A stretch of DNA of 64,000 nt, from assembly GCF_030272615.1 (NCBI RefSeq), contig NC_081406.1, positions 464,158,072 to 464,222,071 on the forward strand, read 5' to 3'. The first letter of the stretch is position 1, and each line of letters begins with the position of its first letter. The stretch is from Cryptomeria japonica (lineage: Eukaryota; Streptophyta; Pinopsida; Cupressales; Cupressaceae). This document shows positions 32,251 through 45,165 of the stretch, piece after piece. Position numbers and translations under genes: made by a program. Under the pieces are notes generated by a model. The model saw only the letters and a list, made by a program, of their open reading frames with translations. It was not told the origin of the DNA and did no database searches.

Positions 32251-33299
32251 TGTTGGTATTTTGGTATGGTTTTGTCATTGATGTCAACACCTACTGAATA
32301 CAACCACTTTGAACATCTGGCAACATTCACCGGCAAGCAAGTAAACTGTGCAACAGTTACTGGTATATGGTTCACCAGCAGAATATATTGTTCACCGATA
32401 CTTGGAATGATATAGAAGACACTTGGTAATGTTGAAGACATCATGTGGACACTTTGTTTTGAAGAATTAATCATTAGTATATTCATATTTGTATATTTGC
32501 TTTTATTGGCAAATAGGTCCAGGTTATCTAGGGTTACACCGACAAGTTTATCTTTTCCAGATCAGCATGGCACACTATGGAGATGATTTATTATTGTTGT
32601 AAATACATTTAGCTGACATGTTTAATCGATTATTGCATTAGATATTATATTGTATAAAAATCATTTTATTGTAATATCTTGTAGAGCCGACCTACTAAAA
32701 TTGGTCTTAGGGTATGGTATAAATGTAATAGCTTATTTGCAAGATCAAGTGTGGAGTGTGAAAAAGAATTGAGTGAAGGTATATGTGAGATCAAGTAGGA
32801 ATATACATGAAGACATCATTTGAAGGTTTTTGTAGAAGCATATCAGCATTACACCGGTACTGAATCCAGCATATGAAGATGCTATTTTGTGTAGTACATT
32901 CTTATTGGAATTAACCATCCAACTATAGTCAGTGTGACTCCCATTTGTGATTGAGCAGTGAGCTCTAGGCTGTTGGCCTTTTTTCATGTGTAGACCCCAT
33001 TTATGTACACTTACTATCTGCAGTAGTATCATCTGATTGTGGGTAAGGTTTCCCACCGTGGTTTTTCCCCTTACAGGGTTTCCACGTACAAATAGTGGTG
33101 TCATGTGTTGTGGATGACTTTATGTTTATGTTTCATGCATTAATCCTTACCGGTATAGCAATTTACTATTAACACTGTCTACCGGCATACCTAACTGGTT
33201 TACCAGTATTAAGCATTAAGTTGGTTAATTAGGTTTTGGTTTGAATTTATTAGACAACTGATTCACCCCCCCCCTCTCAGTTGTCTCTAGGACCTAACA
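32251..33299 (+). repeat. Copia-2 3' LTR
   Basis: 1049-bp LTR matching 26693-27744 from end to end with few length changes. In the first 440 bp I count roughly 35 differences by eye, mostly transitions and often at CG sites (accggc to attggc; gccgac to gctgac). Confidence 0.92.
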
Positions 33300-36200
33300 A
33301 TTTTTTCTTACCCCATTAAGTGAATGGGGCGTAAATAGAAAGGGAAAAATTGGCACCTGCGGGTCCCACCACCTTAACGGTCAATTTCAATGTATCTATT
33401 AAGTTCAACTTCAATTAAAAACTTAAGCTTTTCTAACAATGTTTTAATGATATTATGCATTTTTATCATTTAAAGATATCAAAATTTCTTAAAATTTATA
33501 ATTATTACATAGTTTAGTAATTTGTAACAAGAAATTATATTAAGTTTGTGACATTTAGATTAATTGTAACTGATAGTATGATGATTAGGATTAGTTGTAA
33601 AATTTAGTAGAGGATTTAATACAAAAGTACAATAAGTTTTAATAAAATAATTTTGAATTTTGAATTTTGAATTTCCATGATGTGAAGACTACAATTTTTA
33701 TGATTATAAAACATATATGATTAGGTAGTGCATTCCCTCATTAATATTGAAAGAATTTAATGAGCTTATAAACTGGATTGGAATTAGAATGTAATTATTC
33801 CTATTCAAAAATATAATCTATAATAGTTTGAACTTGAGAAAAAAAAAATTCTATAATTCATAATTGAAGATTATAACACTAATCAATTTTATTTTTTTTA
33901 AAAGACACATTTATTTAAAAAATAATAATAATAAAAATCATGTACACTAATTATTTAAAAAACTAAAAAAATTTATTTAAAAAAATTAACAATAAATATT
34001 TATACACCAATAATTTTTTTCATTTCAAGTAATGCATAAATTGGCTAGTTTAAATAGTTTACTTTACTCTCATTTTGCATGCATATTTTAGTGTAGTAGG
34101 TTTTAGCCTTGGAGGCAAGCCTGGAATTTGATAGCCACCCCTACCTATCATATGATTTAACGTTTTAAGGAAAATATTAATTGTCAAAAAAAATTAATTT
34201 ATGAAGATATTTTGAAAAATGAATGTACTTAATTTTTTATATAAACAATTTTATTGATAAATTAAAAAAAAGAACATAATTATATGAGCTACAAAGTCTA
34301 TACCTTGCTACATTGAAGCTACAGAAAATGTAGATGCACTTAAATGAAAATCCTTGTGTAAAATCAAGATGCCCCTATTTCTTGGCAAGAAATTAAGATC
34401 CTTGTGTAAGAACTTTTAAAAAAATGAAAAGCCTTGTGTAAAATGGAGTTGCACATGTTTTTTGGAAAGAAATGAAAATCTTTGTCCTTTTATTTTATTC
34501 ATTTCAAATATGGATATCTTATATAGATAGAAAAAGAATGATAAATTAAAAAGCAATGATAAATTAATAAGTTATCTTGTTTACAATTATATTATATTTT
34601 GAAAAGATTCTAAATTAATATATATTTATTATAAACATTATGCAGTCATTTATATTACATTTCAACATTAAATGACAATCCTTTAATAGTTATTAAATTA
34701 CTTATAATAAATATCAAAAAAAGGTTTCTAAATTCATATAATAAAATAGAAACAATTCTAAAAATTCATATTAAAATATTAGAAAATTAGAAACAACTAT
34801 ATAAATCCATATCTAAATATTTTGAATAAATTTGTATTTTTATAGTACAAATTCTAAAATAATATATATCAAATTAATTATAATATCACATAATATATAG
34901 TACCTATTATAATTTTTTATGGTTTATTAATATTTTTAAGTGTCATCTATACAGTTTAAAAAAAAAATATCATATCAACACATACGATACAAAAGTGAAA
35001 AACGACCATTTAGGCCGTGGGGAACTTTTAGAAACATTGCAAATGAGGGGGAGTTTTAGAAACAAAGAAAGAGTATCCATCCAAATGCGTGATTGGATTG
35101 TGTATGTGTCCTCATTCTTATGAAATGCAATCTCAATGAAAGATTTGTAGTAGTCTGCAGATGCTATTACTTGTTTAGAAAATTTTCTAAAGTTTTGTTT
35201 GGGTTACTTGATTTAAGATTTTCAATTATAAGCTCCATGACTGCAAATATATGTTGTAATTGAAGGTATTGGTCAGTCAGCTGGAGAGCCCTCCCCCACA
35301 TAGCTGGTAATAAAAAGGATTATCCGAACAAAATTAGTGATTCGTTATAACTATAAGTCTTTTTGATAATTTCTCATTGTCCCAGGTTATGGCTAGAAAC
35401 ACATGATTCATTTATAGTCTAGGCTGATAGAATTTCGAAAGAGTTGCATTTCCAAAGGATAGTAATCCTTTTGCATTTGTAGGTGTTTTGACATAAATTT
35501 AACATTGTAGATTATAGTTTGTGTAATCACCAGAAATTCTGGATTGGAATGATCCCATTCCATTTGGCCTATATTTAAATTTTATATAGGAAAAATCTTG
35601 TCTATATACTCCCTCCCCCTATTCCAAAATGGTATCCCATCTTCAAACCAGTATCCCACGTCTCCTAGTTATTATGTATTTTACTATACATAATTTGTCC
35701 TACTATATTTAGGTCCTACAAATAAATTTCTTTAATCAATTAGAAAAACCCTCTACTTGAAAATTGTGGGTCATAAAAATTAGTTTCTAGATTTAATTAC
35801 CTTTCCTAAACTGAGGAGATCCACTATTTGATAATAATAAGGAAGAATGATTTAAACTAGCGCTTTCATCTAAATGAGGTGCAATAATTATGCCGATAGT
35901 AATACATAATTTATTTATTTTTATAATTTTAATATAGAAATTTCCCTTTACTTATTATTAAATAAGAATTTAAAAATGTAATAACTAATATTACAAAAAA
36001 TACAAATGTAATAGAGACTATCGAAATTCCTACGACAAGAATCCAATAACAAAACATGGGCGATGAAAAATTACATATATTAAAATAAAATGTGACTTCC
36101 ACTAGAGGCAAGAGATGACATGGAGAAGTAGTATAAAATCAATGAAAGGCATTGCCAGTTGCCTTTTATTTACTATCTTTCCTCTTGTACACTTTGGGGC

Positions 36201-38134
36201 AAATAGAAAATGGGAAGGATCACATAAATTCAACTTCATTCATCTTCTATGGGGAAAGCTTCTTGTTGATTTTTGGAGAATGATTTTCAATTTTATTGTG
36301 TGGTATATGTCACTGTGATATGAGGTATCATCTACTACATTATTGTAATGTATACAAATAGCAAGGTTAAACTAAAGATTCAGTTGTAATATTTTTGTAA
36401 GGTCTTTAATGTTTCTAGGCTAATTTCAATCTTTCAATTCAATAAAATGCGAGATGTAGTGTGAGGTTCTCTATGAATCATCTAAAGAATATTATAACAC
36501 ACTTATTTGAATCTTTCAATTCAATAAAATACAAGATGTAGTATGAGGTTCTTTATTCCAACTTACATGGATGGACAACTGAGAAGGGTAACCCAAGTCA
36601 TGGATGAGGTAGGCACGTGATCATCATCTAAGAATATGTATCCTCACTTTTTCTCGAGCGTTCCCACCTAAAGATAACCTTATTTTTTCATTAATTTTAT
36701 TCTTGAATATTTTGTGCATAATTGTCATTGCCTAATAACAATAGTTATTGTGGCTATGATACTTCTAATGAGATGAAATTCATTTTAGAGGGTGGAAACC
36801 AAAAATAGTGACAAGTATAGATGATGATATCTATCAAAATTTGAGAGAGTTGAAAGAAGCCAAAGAAAGGCTCCATCTTGTTCAAATCAATATTCTTGAT
36901 CAAAATTATTAGAGGATGTGATGGTGTGTTTTATATGGCCTTCATTCTTGCTAAGTGTCCTTTCCTAATATGATCCAAAATAATTCTATGATCAATAGGA
37001 TGTGGGCATAGTTATTGTATAATCTATTAATAAATATTACTCTATTAGATCGACTAATAATCTTCATCATGTGTAGATCAATAACCTATTATGGCCTAGT
37101 CTAAACCTTATCCATGATCTTCAAGGACTCTAAGATATCATTAAGGAGATAGAAGTGCACCAGTCATTTGTCTTATAAGATATAGTTTGAAAAACATATG
37201 TTTACAAATATGTTTTTATCATCTTGGTATGGTAATTGTTAATTTGAGGTGAAAATACCCAAATAAATTTATTAACATCATAAAAAATCTTCAATGGGGA
37301 CCTAGTGTGCACATCCTCTCTTAGGTTCTCCAAAACTCCACTATAAAGCTTATTAAATATTTGATATTATATTGATAAGGAGGATAGGATTCTAATATCT
37401 TTAAATTATAACAAACTTTCATCTTAATAATCAATACTAACCCTTACTCTTCTCTAAGAAAAATATTTGAATCTCAAGATCCTAAAGGACTTATCCTTTC
37501 TTATATCTAAGACACTTTACACAAGATCTTCATTTTACCAAATTAACATCAAAGAATAATTTAAATGAAATCATCATAATCATAAAAAAACTTTATATAT
37601 GCAAGAAATTTTAAAATAAAGTAGAAATTAAAAAAATTGCAAGAAGATCAGGCAGTGCTTTAATAAAGATTCATTTTGGAGTTCCATCTCAAATTCCAAA
37701 AACATTCATGTGTGGAATTTAGCAACAAAAAGCATCCAATTTTTTGATAGATAAGGCCATGTTAAGTTGACCACATCTGGACTGCAGTTAAATTGGCATT
37801 TCTACATAACATGAAGGTTAATGGAAAACAAAGCAGTGGGCAAAGGATTTGTAGGAAATTAATGAATAGAAGCCATTGTAAATCAAATTGCAACTTCACC
37901 ATATAAGTATCTATAAAACTATAAACCCCAGTTCGAGGAAGAAGCTTCCAAAAGGAGACCAAAGTAGAGCTAAAAAGATTGAAAAACAAAAAAGAAATTG
38001 TAAGACTAGATGGCTGATTCAGAATTCAGATGTGGAGGAGAAACAATAATTAGTATAGGAAATGCTAAAAAGATAAGAAGGCATAGGAAGGATATCAATG
38101 TGAATAGAGACAAACAGGTACATATGTGAATTTA
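33300..38134. other. AT-rich spacer without genes
   Basis: No coding sequence, RNA gene or clear element is seen. The DNA is AT-rich with many poly(A)/poly(T) runs (33840, 33890, 34180, 34960). 34310-34500 contains a locally repeated phrase around 'ccttgtgtaaaa'. A 43-bp direct repeat is listed separately. The left edge continues the pre-insertion site of Copia-2. Confidence 0.7.
36428..36552 (+). repeat. 43-bp direct repeat
   Basis: 36428-36470 and 36510-36552 share aatctttcaattcaataaaa followed by a gagatgtagt/aagatgtagt block and gtgaggttct/atgaggttct, 82 bp apart, with few mismatches. Confidence 0.8.
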
Positions 38135-38765
38135 TGGAAGAAAAACAAAGGGACCAACAAAAATGAATATAGAGACAGTTTATATTAATCAAAACAAAAC
38201 ATTACATCTGATATATGAGCACTTCTACTCAAACACTTTGCTTTTCATAGATAGCTCTGCAAAGCTGGACTCCTAAGAGAGTGGTTGGCAAAATGCAAAG
38301 TCATGCAATATATAGAAAACTAGCTTCTGTGGTGGACATGGAACAAGGATTAAAAAAATGTATTTCAAACCACCCATAATCCAAGTAAAATCTGCGGATG
38401 GTAAAATACGCAGATTGGAGCAATTAAGATGATAACCTTTGAAATCTTGAGTAAGATCTGTTTGAGTGTCTTGTCTTTACAGTTGAGAGATTTGCTTGGA
38501 GGATACAAACGATTTGGAATTGACAAAGGCAACTGCCAATATTAATGTGCATATGGAGGATTTGAGGGTAGTTGAGATTACATATCCAACATTCAGGTGT
38601 GATTCACTTTTTCTATCAACACCTCCCATAGAGTCACACTGTTGGTGCTCAAGGATCTCAATAGGCTCTGTTGGCCTCAAACATAACATTTCTTACATTT
38701 AGAAACAAAATATTATGGCATTCAATGATATCACCTTTTCAGTTGTATTTTCATAATATCTGACA
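38135..38765 (-). repeat. Array LTR copy 1
   Basis: Left-most copy, 631 bp. Its left edge (tggaagaaaaacaaagg) is the array boundary; the sequence further left is unrelated spacer. Reading on the minus strand it ends at the primer-site side. It keeps the block ataatccaagtaaaatctg that copies 2 and 3 have lost. Confidence 0.8.
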
Positions 38766-39684
38766 ACTTCTATCCTCCTTCGATGTTCTAATCTATGGAC
38801 TTTAGAAATACTCTTCCACTCAATTTTGATTGTCTCAACTCACAGACATACCATATCCTCCTTAAACTTCATACTACCTCAAAATCTATCAAGATAATTC
38901 AAACTAGGCAACACAAAACACCTTTAATAGCTATCTCTTCATCTTTTGATCTACAAACTTTAGATATGGCCTCTAAAGAAGCTTCTCTTCTGCACCTTTC
39001 TTTTACTCTCTCCTTTCTTCCCAAAAGTATCCTCCCCTTTAACTGCGATCTACTTTTTCCTTAGCAATAAATCCACCTCTTGCCAATGGTCAACTAACTC
39101 AATAGTCTCTATGATCTGTACCTTTGTTTGTCTACATCACCAAGTTCATTTAATTCTCTATCTCTTTTCAATAGTAGACATAAATTTCCTTTCTTGTGAA
39201 TACAAAAATTCAGCGAATTCTCCTTTCTTCGACTAGTGGCAAACTGGTAGTCTCCCTATGCCATTGGGTTCCCCTTCTTGTGTTCTTTATTTCCTTATAC
39301 AACAACTCTAATTTTTGGAAGCCACGGCTTCAACGTGAATTTTCTATGGTCACTTTTAAATTCTCCTTTAAATGGTCTCTACCTTCGATCTCATCTCCTG
39401 GCAACGACAATCAATCTTCACTAATTTGGTAGCACATGGGTTTGAAACATAGCCTACAAACAAACAATAGCAGTGGTCTCCACTTTGATCTCCAAATCCT
39501 CATACACATGACAATTTTTCATCTATTGTATAGCCTTTTCCATAACTTTTCTTCTTTCTGGAACCAATAGGCTTTCTCTTTAGAACAACACTCCCAGTGA
39601 TGGCTTCAACTTTAGCAAGGGCAAAAGACTTCTCTAGATTCTTCTAGTTCTATATGAAAGTAAACCGTCGACTCTAATACCAAA
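38766..39684 (-). mobile_element. Array internal segment 1
   Basis: About 919 bp. The primer-binding site is at its right end (complement of gactctaatacca, 39670-39682) and the purine tract at its left end (complement of acttctatcctccttcg). The first 120 bp after the primer site on the minus strand can be read as a short basic peptide (ALAKVEA..., LKRKPxxSRKKK), but a stop follows quickly; it may be a relic of gag. Otherwise non-coding. Confidence 0.75.
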
Positions 39685-40328
39685 TGTAGAAAACAAAGGC
39701 AGGAAAAAAATGAAAATAAAGATAGAGTTTATAGAGATCAAAATAGAACATTATATCTGATATATGAGCGGTTCAGCTCTTACATTCTGACTCTCATCAA
39801 ACACTCTTCTTCTGATAGACAACTCTTAGAGCTGGACTCCTAATAGAGTTCTTGGCAAAATACAAAGTCATGCATTATATAGAAAAATAGCTTCTGTGGT
39901 GGATAGGGAACAAGCATTAAAAAATGTATTTCAAACAACCCATAATCTAAAAATCTGCAGATGGTACAATATGTAGGTTGGAGCAATTAAGATTAAAACC
40001 TTTCAAATACTGAGCAAGATCTATTTGAGTGCCTTGTCTTTATAGTTGAGAGATTTGCTTGGAGGATACGAAAGATTTGGAATCGACAAAAGTAGCTGCC
40101 AATATTAATATGCATATGGAGGATTTGAAGGTAGTTGAGATTACATATCCAACATTGAGGTGTGATTCACTTTTTCTATCAACACCTCCCATAGAGTCAC
40201 ACTGTTGGTGCTCGGGGATCTCAATAGGCTCTACTAGCCTCAAGCACAACATTTCTTACATTTAGAAACAAAATATTGTGGCATTCAATGATATCACCTT
40301 TTCACTTGTATTTTCATAATATCTGACA
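39685..40328 (-). repeat. Array LTR copy 2
   Basis: 644 bp. A TATA-like box (ctatataatgca on the minus strand, about 39871-39883) lies where an LTR promoter would sit. It shares with copy 3 a short deletion (ataatctaaaaatctgc in place of ataatccaagtaaaatctgc) and other private changes. A 70-codon minus ORF (40040-40252) lies within it. Confidence 0.85.
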
Positions 40329-41248
40329 ACTTCTATCCTCCTTCCATGTTCTGATCTATGGACTTTATAAATACTCTTCCACTCAATTTTGATTGTCTCA
40401 ACTCACACACATACCATATCCTCCTTAAACTTCATACTACCTCAAGATCTATCAAGACAATTTCAAACTAGACAACACAAAACACCTTTAACAGCTACCT
40501 TTTCATCTTTTGATCTACAAACTTTAGATATGGCCTCTAAAGAATCTTCTCTTCTGCACCTGTCTTTTAATCTATCCTTTCTTCCCAAAAGTATCCTCCC
40601 CTTTAACTACGATCTCCTTTTTCTTTAGCAACAAATCCACCTCTTGCCAACGATCAACTAACTTAGCAGTCTCTATGATCTGCACCTTTGTTTGTCTACA
40701 TCACCAAGTTCATTTAACTCCCTGTCTCTTTTCAACAACATACATAAATTTCCTTTTTTGTGATTACAAAAATTCAGTGACTTCTCCTTTCTTGGACTAG
40801 TAGCAAACTGGTAGTCTCCCTATGTTGTTGGGTTCCCCTTCTTCTATTCTTTATTTCCTTATACAACAACTCCAATCTGTAGAAGCCACAACTTCATTGT
40901 GAATTTTCTATGGTCACTTTTAAATTCTCCTTTAAATGGTCTCTTCCTTCGATCTCATCTCCTAGAATTGACAATCAATCTTCACCGATTTGGCAGCACA
41001 TGGGTTTGAAACATAGCCTGCAAACAAACAATAGAAGTGGTTTCCACTTTGATCTCCAAATCCTCATACACATGACAATTGTTCATCTATTGTATAGCCT
41101 TTTCCATAGCTTTTCTTCTTTCTGGAACTAGTAGGCTTTCTCTTTAGATCGACACTCCTAGTGATGGCTTCAACTTTAGCAAGGGCAGAAGACTTCTCCA
41201 GATTCTTCTAGTTCTATAGGAAAGTAAATTGTCAGCTCTAATACCAAA
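40329..41248 (-). mobile_element. Array internal segment 2
   Basis: 920 bp, same layout as segment 1: purine tract complement acttctatcctccttccatg at the left, and the primer site complement agctctaatacca near 41234-41246 at the right. No long ORF. Confidence 0.8.
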
Positions 41249-41893
41249 TGTAGAAAACAAAGGGAGGAAAAAAATGAAAATAAAGATAGAGTTTATATAA
41301 ATCAAAATAGAACATTACATCTAATATATGAGCGCTTCAGCTCTTACATTCTGACTCTCATCAAACACTCTTCTTCTGATAGACAACTCTACAGAGCTGG
41401 CCTCCTAATAGAGTTCTTGGCAAAATACAAAGTTGTGCATTATATAGAAAAATAGCTTCTGTGGTGGATAGGGAACAAGCATTAAAAAATGTATTTCAAA
41501 CAACCCATAATCTAAAAATCTGCAGATGGTACAATATGCAGGTTGGAGCAATTAAGATTAAAACCTTTCAAATACTGAGCAAGATCTATTTGAGTGCCTT
41601 GTCTTTACAGTTGAGAGATTTGCTTGGAGGATACGAAAGATTTGGAATCAACAAAAGCAACTGCCAATATTAATATGCATATGGAGGATTTGAGGGTAGT
41701 TGAGATTGCATATCCAACATTGAGGTGTGATTCACTTTTTCTATCGACACCTCCCATAGAGTCACACTGTTGGTGCTCAGGGATCTCAATAGGCTCTACT
41801 AGCCTGAAACACAACATTTTTTACATTTAGAAACAAAATATTGTGGCATTCAATGATATCACTTTTTCACTTGTATTTTCATAATATCTAACA
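41249..41893 (-). repeat. Array LTR copy 3
   Basis: 645 bp, the closest relative of copy 2. It contains the TATA-like box and the same 70-codon minus ORF (41605-41817). Confidence 0.85.
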
Positions 41894-42691
41894 CATTCTA
41901 TCCTCCTTCTATGTTCTAATCTATGGACTTTAGAAATACTCTTCCACTCAATTTTGATTGTCTCAACTCACACACATACCATATCCTCCATAAACTTCAT
42001 ACTACCTCAAGATCTATCAAGACAATTTCAAACTAGACAACACAAAACACCTTTAATAGCTACCTTTTCATCTTTTGATCTACAAACTTTAGATATGGCC
42101 TCTAAAGAAGCTTCTCTTCTACACCTTTAATTTATCTCTCATTTTTTCACAAAAGCATTCTCCCCTTTAGCTGTGATCTCCTTTTTATTTAGCAACAAAT
42201 CCACCTCTTGCTAGTGGTCAACTAACTCAACAGTCTCTAGGATCTCCACTTTTTGTTGTCTACATCACCATGTTTATTTAACTCTCTGCCTCTTTTCAAT
42301 AGTAGATGTAAATGTCATTCTTGTGAATACAAAAATTCAATGACTCCTCAATTTTTGGACTAGTAGAAAACCAGTAGTCTCGCTATGCCTTTGGGTTCCC
42401 CTTTCTCTGTTCATTATTTCCTTATACAATAGCTCAAATCTTTAGAAGCTATGATTCCATCTTGAATTTTTTGTGGTTAGTTTTAAAATCTGCTTTGACC
42501 CGTCTCTTCCTTCGATCTCATCTCTTGGCAACGACAATTATTCTTCACCAATTTGGCAGCACATTTTTTTAAAACATAGCCTACAGACAAACAATAGAAA
42601 TGATCTCCACATTGATCTCCAAATCCTTATAGACATGACAATTTTTCTTCTATTGTATAGCCTTTTCCATGAATTTTCATCTTTTTGGAAC
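41894..42691 (-). mobile_element. Array internal segment 3, left part
   Basis: About 798 bp of an internal segment, broken off at ttttggaac where unbroken units continue 'tagtaggctttctc'. Chromovirus sequence follows at once. Confidence 0.8.
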
Positions 42692-42692
42692 A

Positions 42693-43330
42693 ATGGATCC
42701 ATCAAAAGGTGAAGCAATAGTAAATTGACCTACTCCTAAGTCAATAGGAGATTTGAGAAGTTTCCATAGTTTGGCTTCTTTTTATAGGAAATTCATTAGA
42801 GGTTTTAGCCATGTGTGTGTACCTATCTTGAACACCATCAAAGGTGGGATAAAATGTCAGTTTAAGTGCACTGGGTTTGAGTTGTTAAAATAAAAGGTAG
42901 CAGAACTCCCTTACCTTAGGCTCCCTATTTTCAACCATCTCTTCATTGTGGAGTGTGATGCTAGCAAGTTGGCTATAGGGGCCATTTTGAGCCAAGAAGG
43001 TCACTCGGTTGCATTCTTCTCTGAGAAGTTGAATGAAGCAAAACAAAAGTATTCTACCTATCATCTAGAGTTATATTCCATCGTGCAAGCACTCAAGAAG
43101 TGGCGGCATTATTTGTTACCTAAAGAGTTCATAGTCTACATTGATAATCATGCACTTAGTTTTTTGAATAGGCAAGAGAAATTGAATAAAAGACACCTCA
43201 AGTGGGTTGAGTATTTATAGGCCTATACCTTTTCCATCAAGCACAAGAAAGGAGTTACCAATAAGATAGAAGATACCTTAGGTAGAAAGCTTCTAACCAT
43301 CCAAGAAGTGCAACTACAAAGGATGGGGTT
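42693..43330 (+). pseudogene. Chromovirus RT end and RNase H
   Basis: PTPKSIGDLRSFHSLASFYR and KFIRGFSHVCVPI are the end of a gypsy RT. RNase H follows: VECDASKLAIGAILSQEG (first Asp), VAFFSEKLNEAKQKYSTYHLE (catalytic Glu) and LKKWRHYLLPKEFIVYIDNHAL (Asp). Stops occur at about 42726, 42891 and 43218. The linker RKLLTIQEVQLQ leads to the integrase. Confidence 0.87.
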
Positions 43331-44400
43331 AAGTGACCTCAAAGACCTCTACCAAGGTGACAAAGATTTTGGTGAAGCATATGATGTTTTCTCAAAGTTT
43401 GCTAATGCTTGTCATGTTGCCTATTTTGATTTTATGTTGCAGGAAGGCTTATTGTTTAAAGGACACCTACTTTGCATACCATAGTGCTCTATGAGAGACA
43501 ATATCATCAAGGAGAAGCATCAAGGCAATCTAAGTGGACATTTTGGTCTTGACAAGTCATTAGAGTAGGTTGGAAGGTTCTACCATTGGCCTAGACTACA
43601 GTCAGATGTTAGGAAGTTTGTGGAGTAATGTGCTATTAATTAGAGGGCTAAGGGTACCTCTAGAAATGAAGGTTTATATCAGGCTCTTACCATACCAGCA
43701 AGGCCATGGGAGTGTATGAGTATGGACTTTGTTCTTGGTTTACCTAGAACTCCAAGAGGATATGATAGTGTCTATGCCATAGTGGATAGATTCAGAAAGA
43801 TGACATACTTTGTACCTTGCAAGTGTACTAATCATGCCTCATACATAGCAGGGTTGTTCTTCAAAGAGATTGTAAGGATCCACGGCTTACCTCTTAGAAT
43901 TGTGAGTGATAGAGACACAAATTTGTGAGCCACTTTTGGCAAACATTATGGAAGAAACTTGATACCAACCTTTATTTTCCATCTACCTACCATCCACAAT
44001 CTAATGGTCAAACTGAAGTAGTTAATAGGTCCTTCGGTAACTTACTGATATGTCTCACCAAACAACATGGTCAAGCTTGGGATCTAGTATTGGGACAAGA
44101 AGAGTATGCCTACAATGACTCTGTCAATAGGAACACAAGCTGGAGTCCATTTGAGATTGTATATGGATGTCATCCAAGGGGTATTTTAGAACTCATTGAT
44201 CTTAGTTCCATGGACAATAGAAGTGCTCAAGGTGAAAACTTTGCAGAGAATATGAAGGAGATCCATGAACAAGTCAAGAAAACATTGCAGCATAATAATG
44301 AGAAATACAAGACACAAGCAAACAAAACAAGAAGAGAAGTACACTATAAGATAGGTGTTCTAGTTGTGGCCTATCTGATAAAGTAGAGACTCCCTAAGGG
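43331..44400 (+). pseudogene. Chromovirus integrase
   Basis: The zinc-binding HHCC region reads H-X-GHFG...YHWPRLQSDVRKFVE, then CAIN where the family has C-X2-C, so the second Cys is Asn. The core carries SMDFVLGLPRTPRGYDSV (first Asp, about 43725), RIVSDRDTNL (second Asp, about 43905) then a stop, and STYHPQSNGQTEVVNRSF (catalytic Glu, about 44010). The second Asp region and the rest are in different frames. GPY/F-domain-like sequence (KIGPLKVVHKYGNNTYEVEL) follows near 44425. Confidence 0.87.
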
Positions 44401-44559
44401 GCAGCCTAACAAACTATGAATGAAGAAGATTGGACCTCTTAAGGTTGTACATAAGTATGGCAATAATACCTATGAGGTGGAACTACCACCAAACTTTGGT
44501 ATATCACTAATCTTTAATGTATGTGATTTGTTCTAGTATAAAGGAACTTAGTCAGTTGC

Positions 44560-44770
44560 AAGCCAAGAAGAGCCTAATGCTACTAAAGATGTAGATTGGA
44601 CACAAGACCTACCACCAAGCCAACCAGTGACATTGGATAACATTTTAGATTCCAACATTGTCGAAAGGACTAGGAAAGGAGTCTATAGAGACTACCTGGT
44701 CAAATGGATAGGTCTCCTTGAATCCGAAGCTACATGGATGTCTTAAGGAGATATACTACAACATGGAACC
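44560..44770 (+). pseudogene. Chromodomain
   Basis: NILDSNIVERTRKGVYRDYL, then VKWIGLLESEATWM at about 44640-44740, is the chromodomain at the end of the integrase in chromoviruses. There it is thought to guide insertion to heterochromatin. Aromatic residues of the cage region (Y, W, W) can be recognised. A stop near 44743 ends the frame. Confidence 0.8.
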
Positions 44771-45133
44771 ACTATACAAGCCCTATCCACTCAAGGGACT
44801 TGAGTTCTTCCTACCCCGAGAGTATGGTACATGGCCACTTAGAAATTTTTGTTGAGTTTGTTTCCAGGATGTTGGAATCATTTTTTTAGTTTTGTCATAA
44901 GTCCAAGAGGCCATTGAGTATGTGCTCAAATGATTGTAAAGAGTCTTTGTTTGTCCAATGTTGGCATGTGAGCTTTTAAGGGTACTAGGTAGAGCACTTA
45001 ATAGGATAAGTTGTTTTGGGTTAATGTAGGTTGGTTGATGTTGTTTTTAATTTTTTGAGGTCATATGAGTCACTTGGAGGTTACCAAGTTTGGGTTTGAG
45101 CAAAGTTTCTCACCTATGCAACAAATTGCAAAA

Positions 45134-45165
45134 GTTGCAAAAGTTGCTCATAGCAACTTTGCAAC
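45134..45165. repeat. Hairpin-forming inverted repeat
   Basis: gttgcaaaagttgct faces agcaactttgcaac across a 3-base loop, a near-perfect stem of 14-15 pairs, preceded by a tandem ttgcaaaag repeat. It lies in the non-coding tail of the chromovirus fragment. Confidence 0.75.

Larger units (their letters stand above)
26693..33299 (+). mobile_element. Copia-2, Ty1-copia element
   Basis: Structurally complete: LTR 26693-27744, primer site, gag, protease, integrase, RT, RNase H, polypurine tract and LTR 32251-33299. A 5-bp target duplication, atttt, is perfect at 26688-26692 and 33300-33304. LTRs begin TGTTGGTATTTTGG and end CCTAACA. Several in-frame stops and at least one frameshift inactivate it, yet long frames remain. 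It is less decayed than Copia-1 and was inserted into AT-rich spacer DNA. Confidence 0.93.

Noticed and set aside
35602-35640. A MITE-like start (ctccctccccctattcc)
   Set aside because: No inverted partner or target duplication was found downstream.
38496-41830. Repeated 68-codon plus-strand ORFs as a gene family
   Set aside because: They lie opposite the 70-codon minus ORFs inside LTR copies and are open because the LTR is duplicated; no gene signals are seen.
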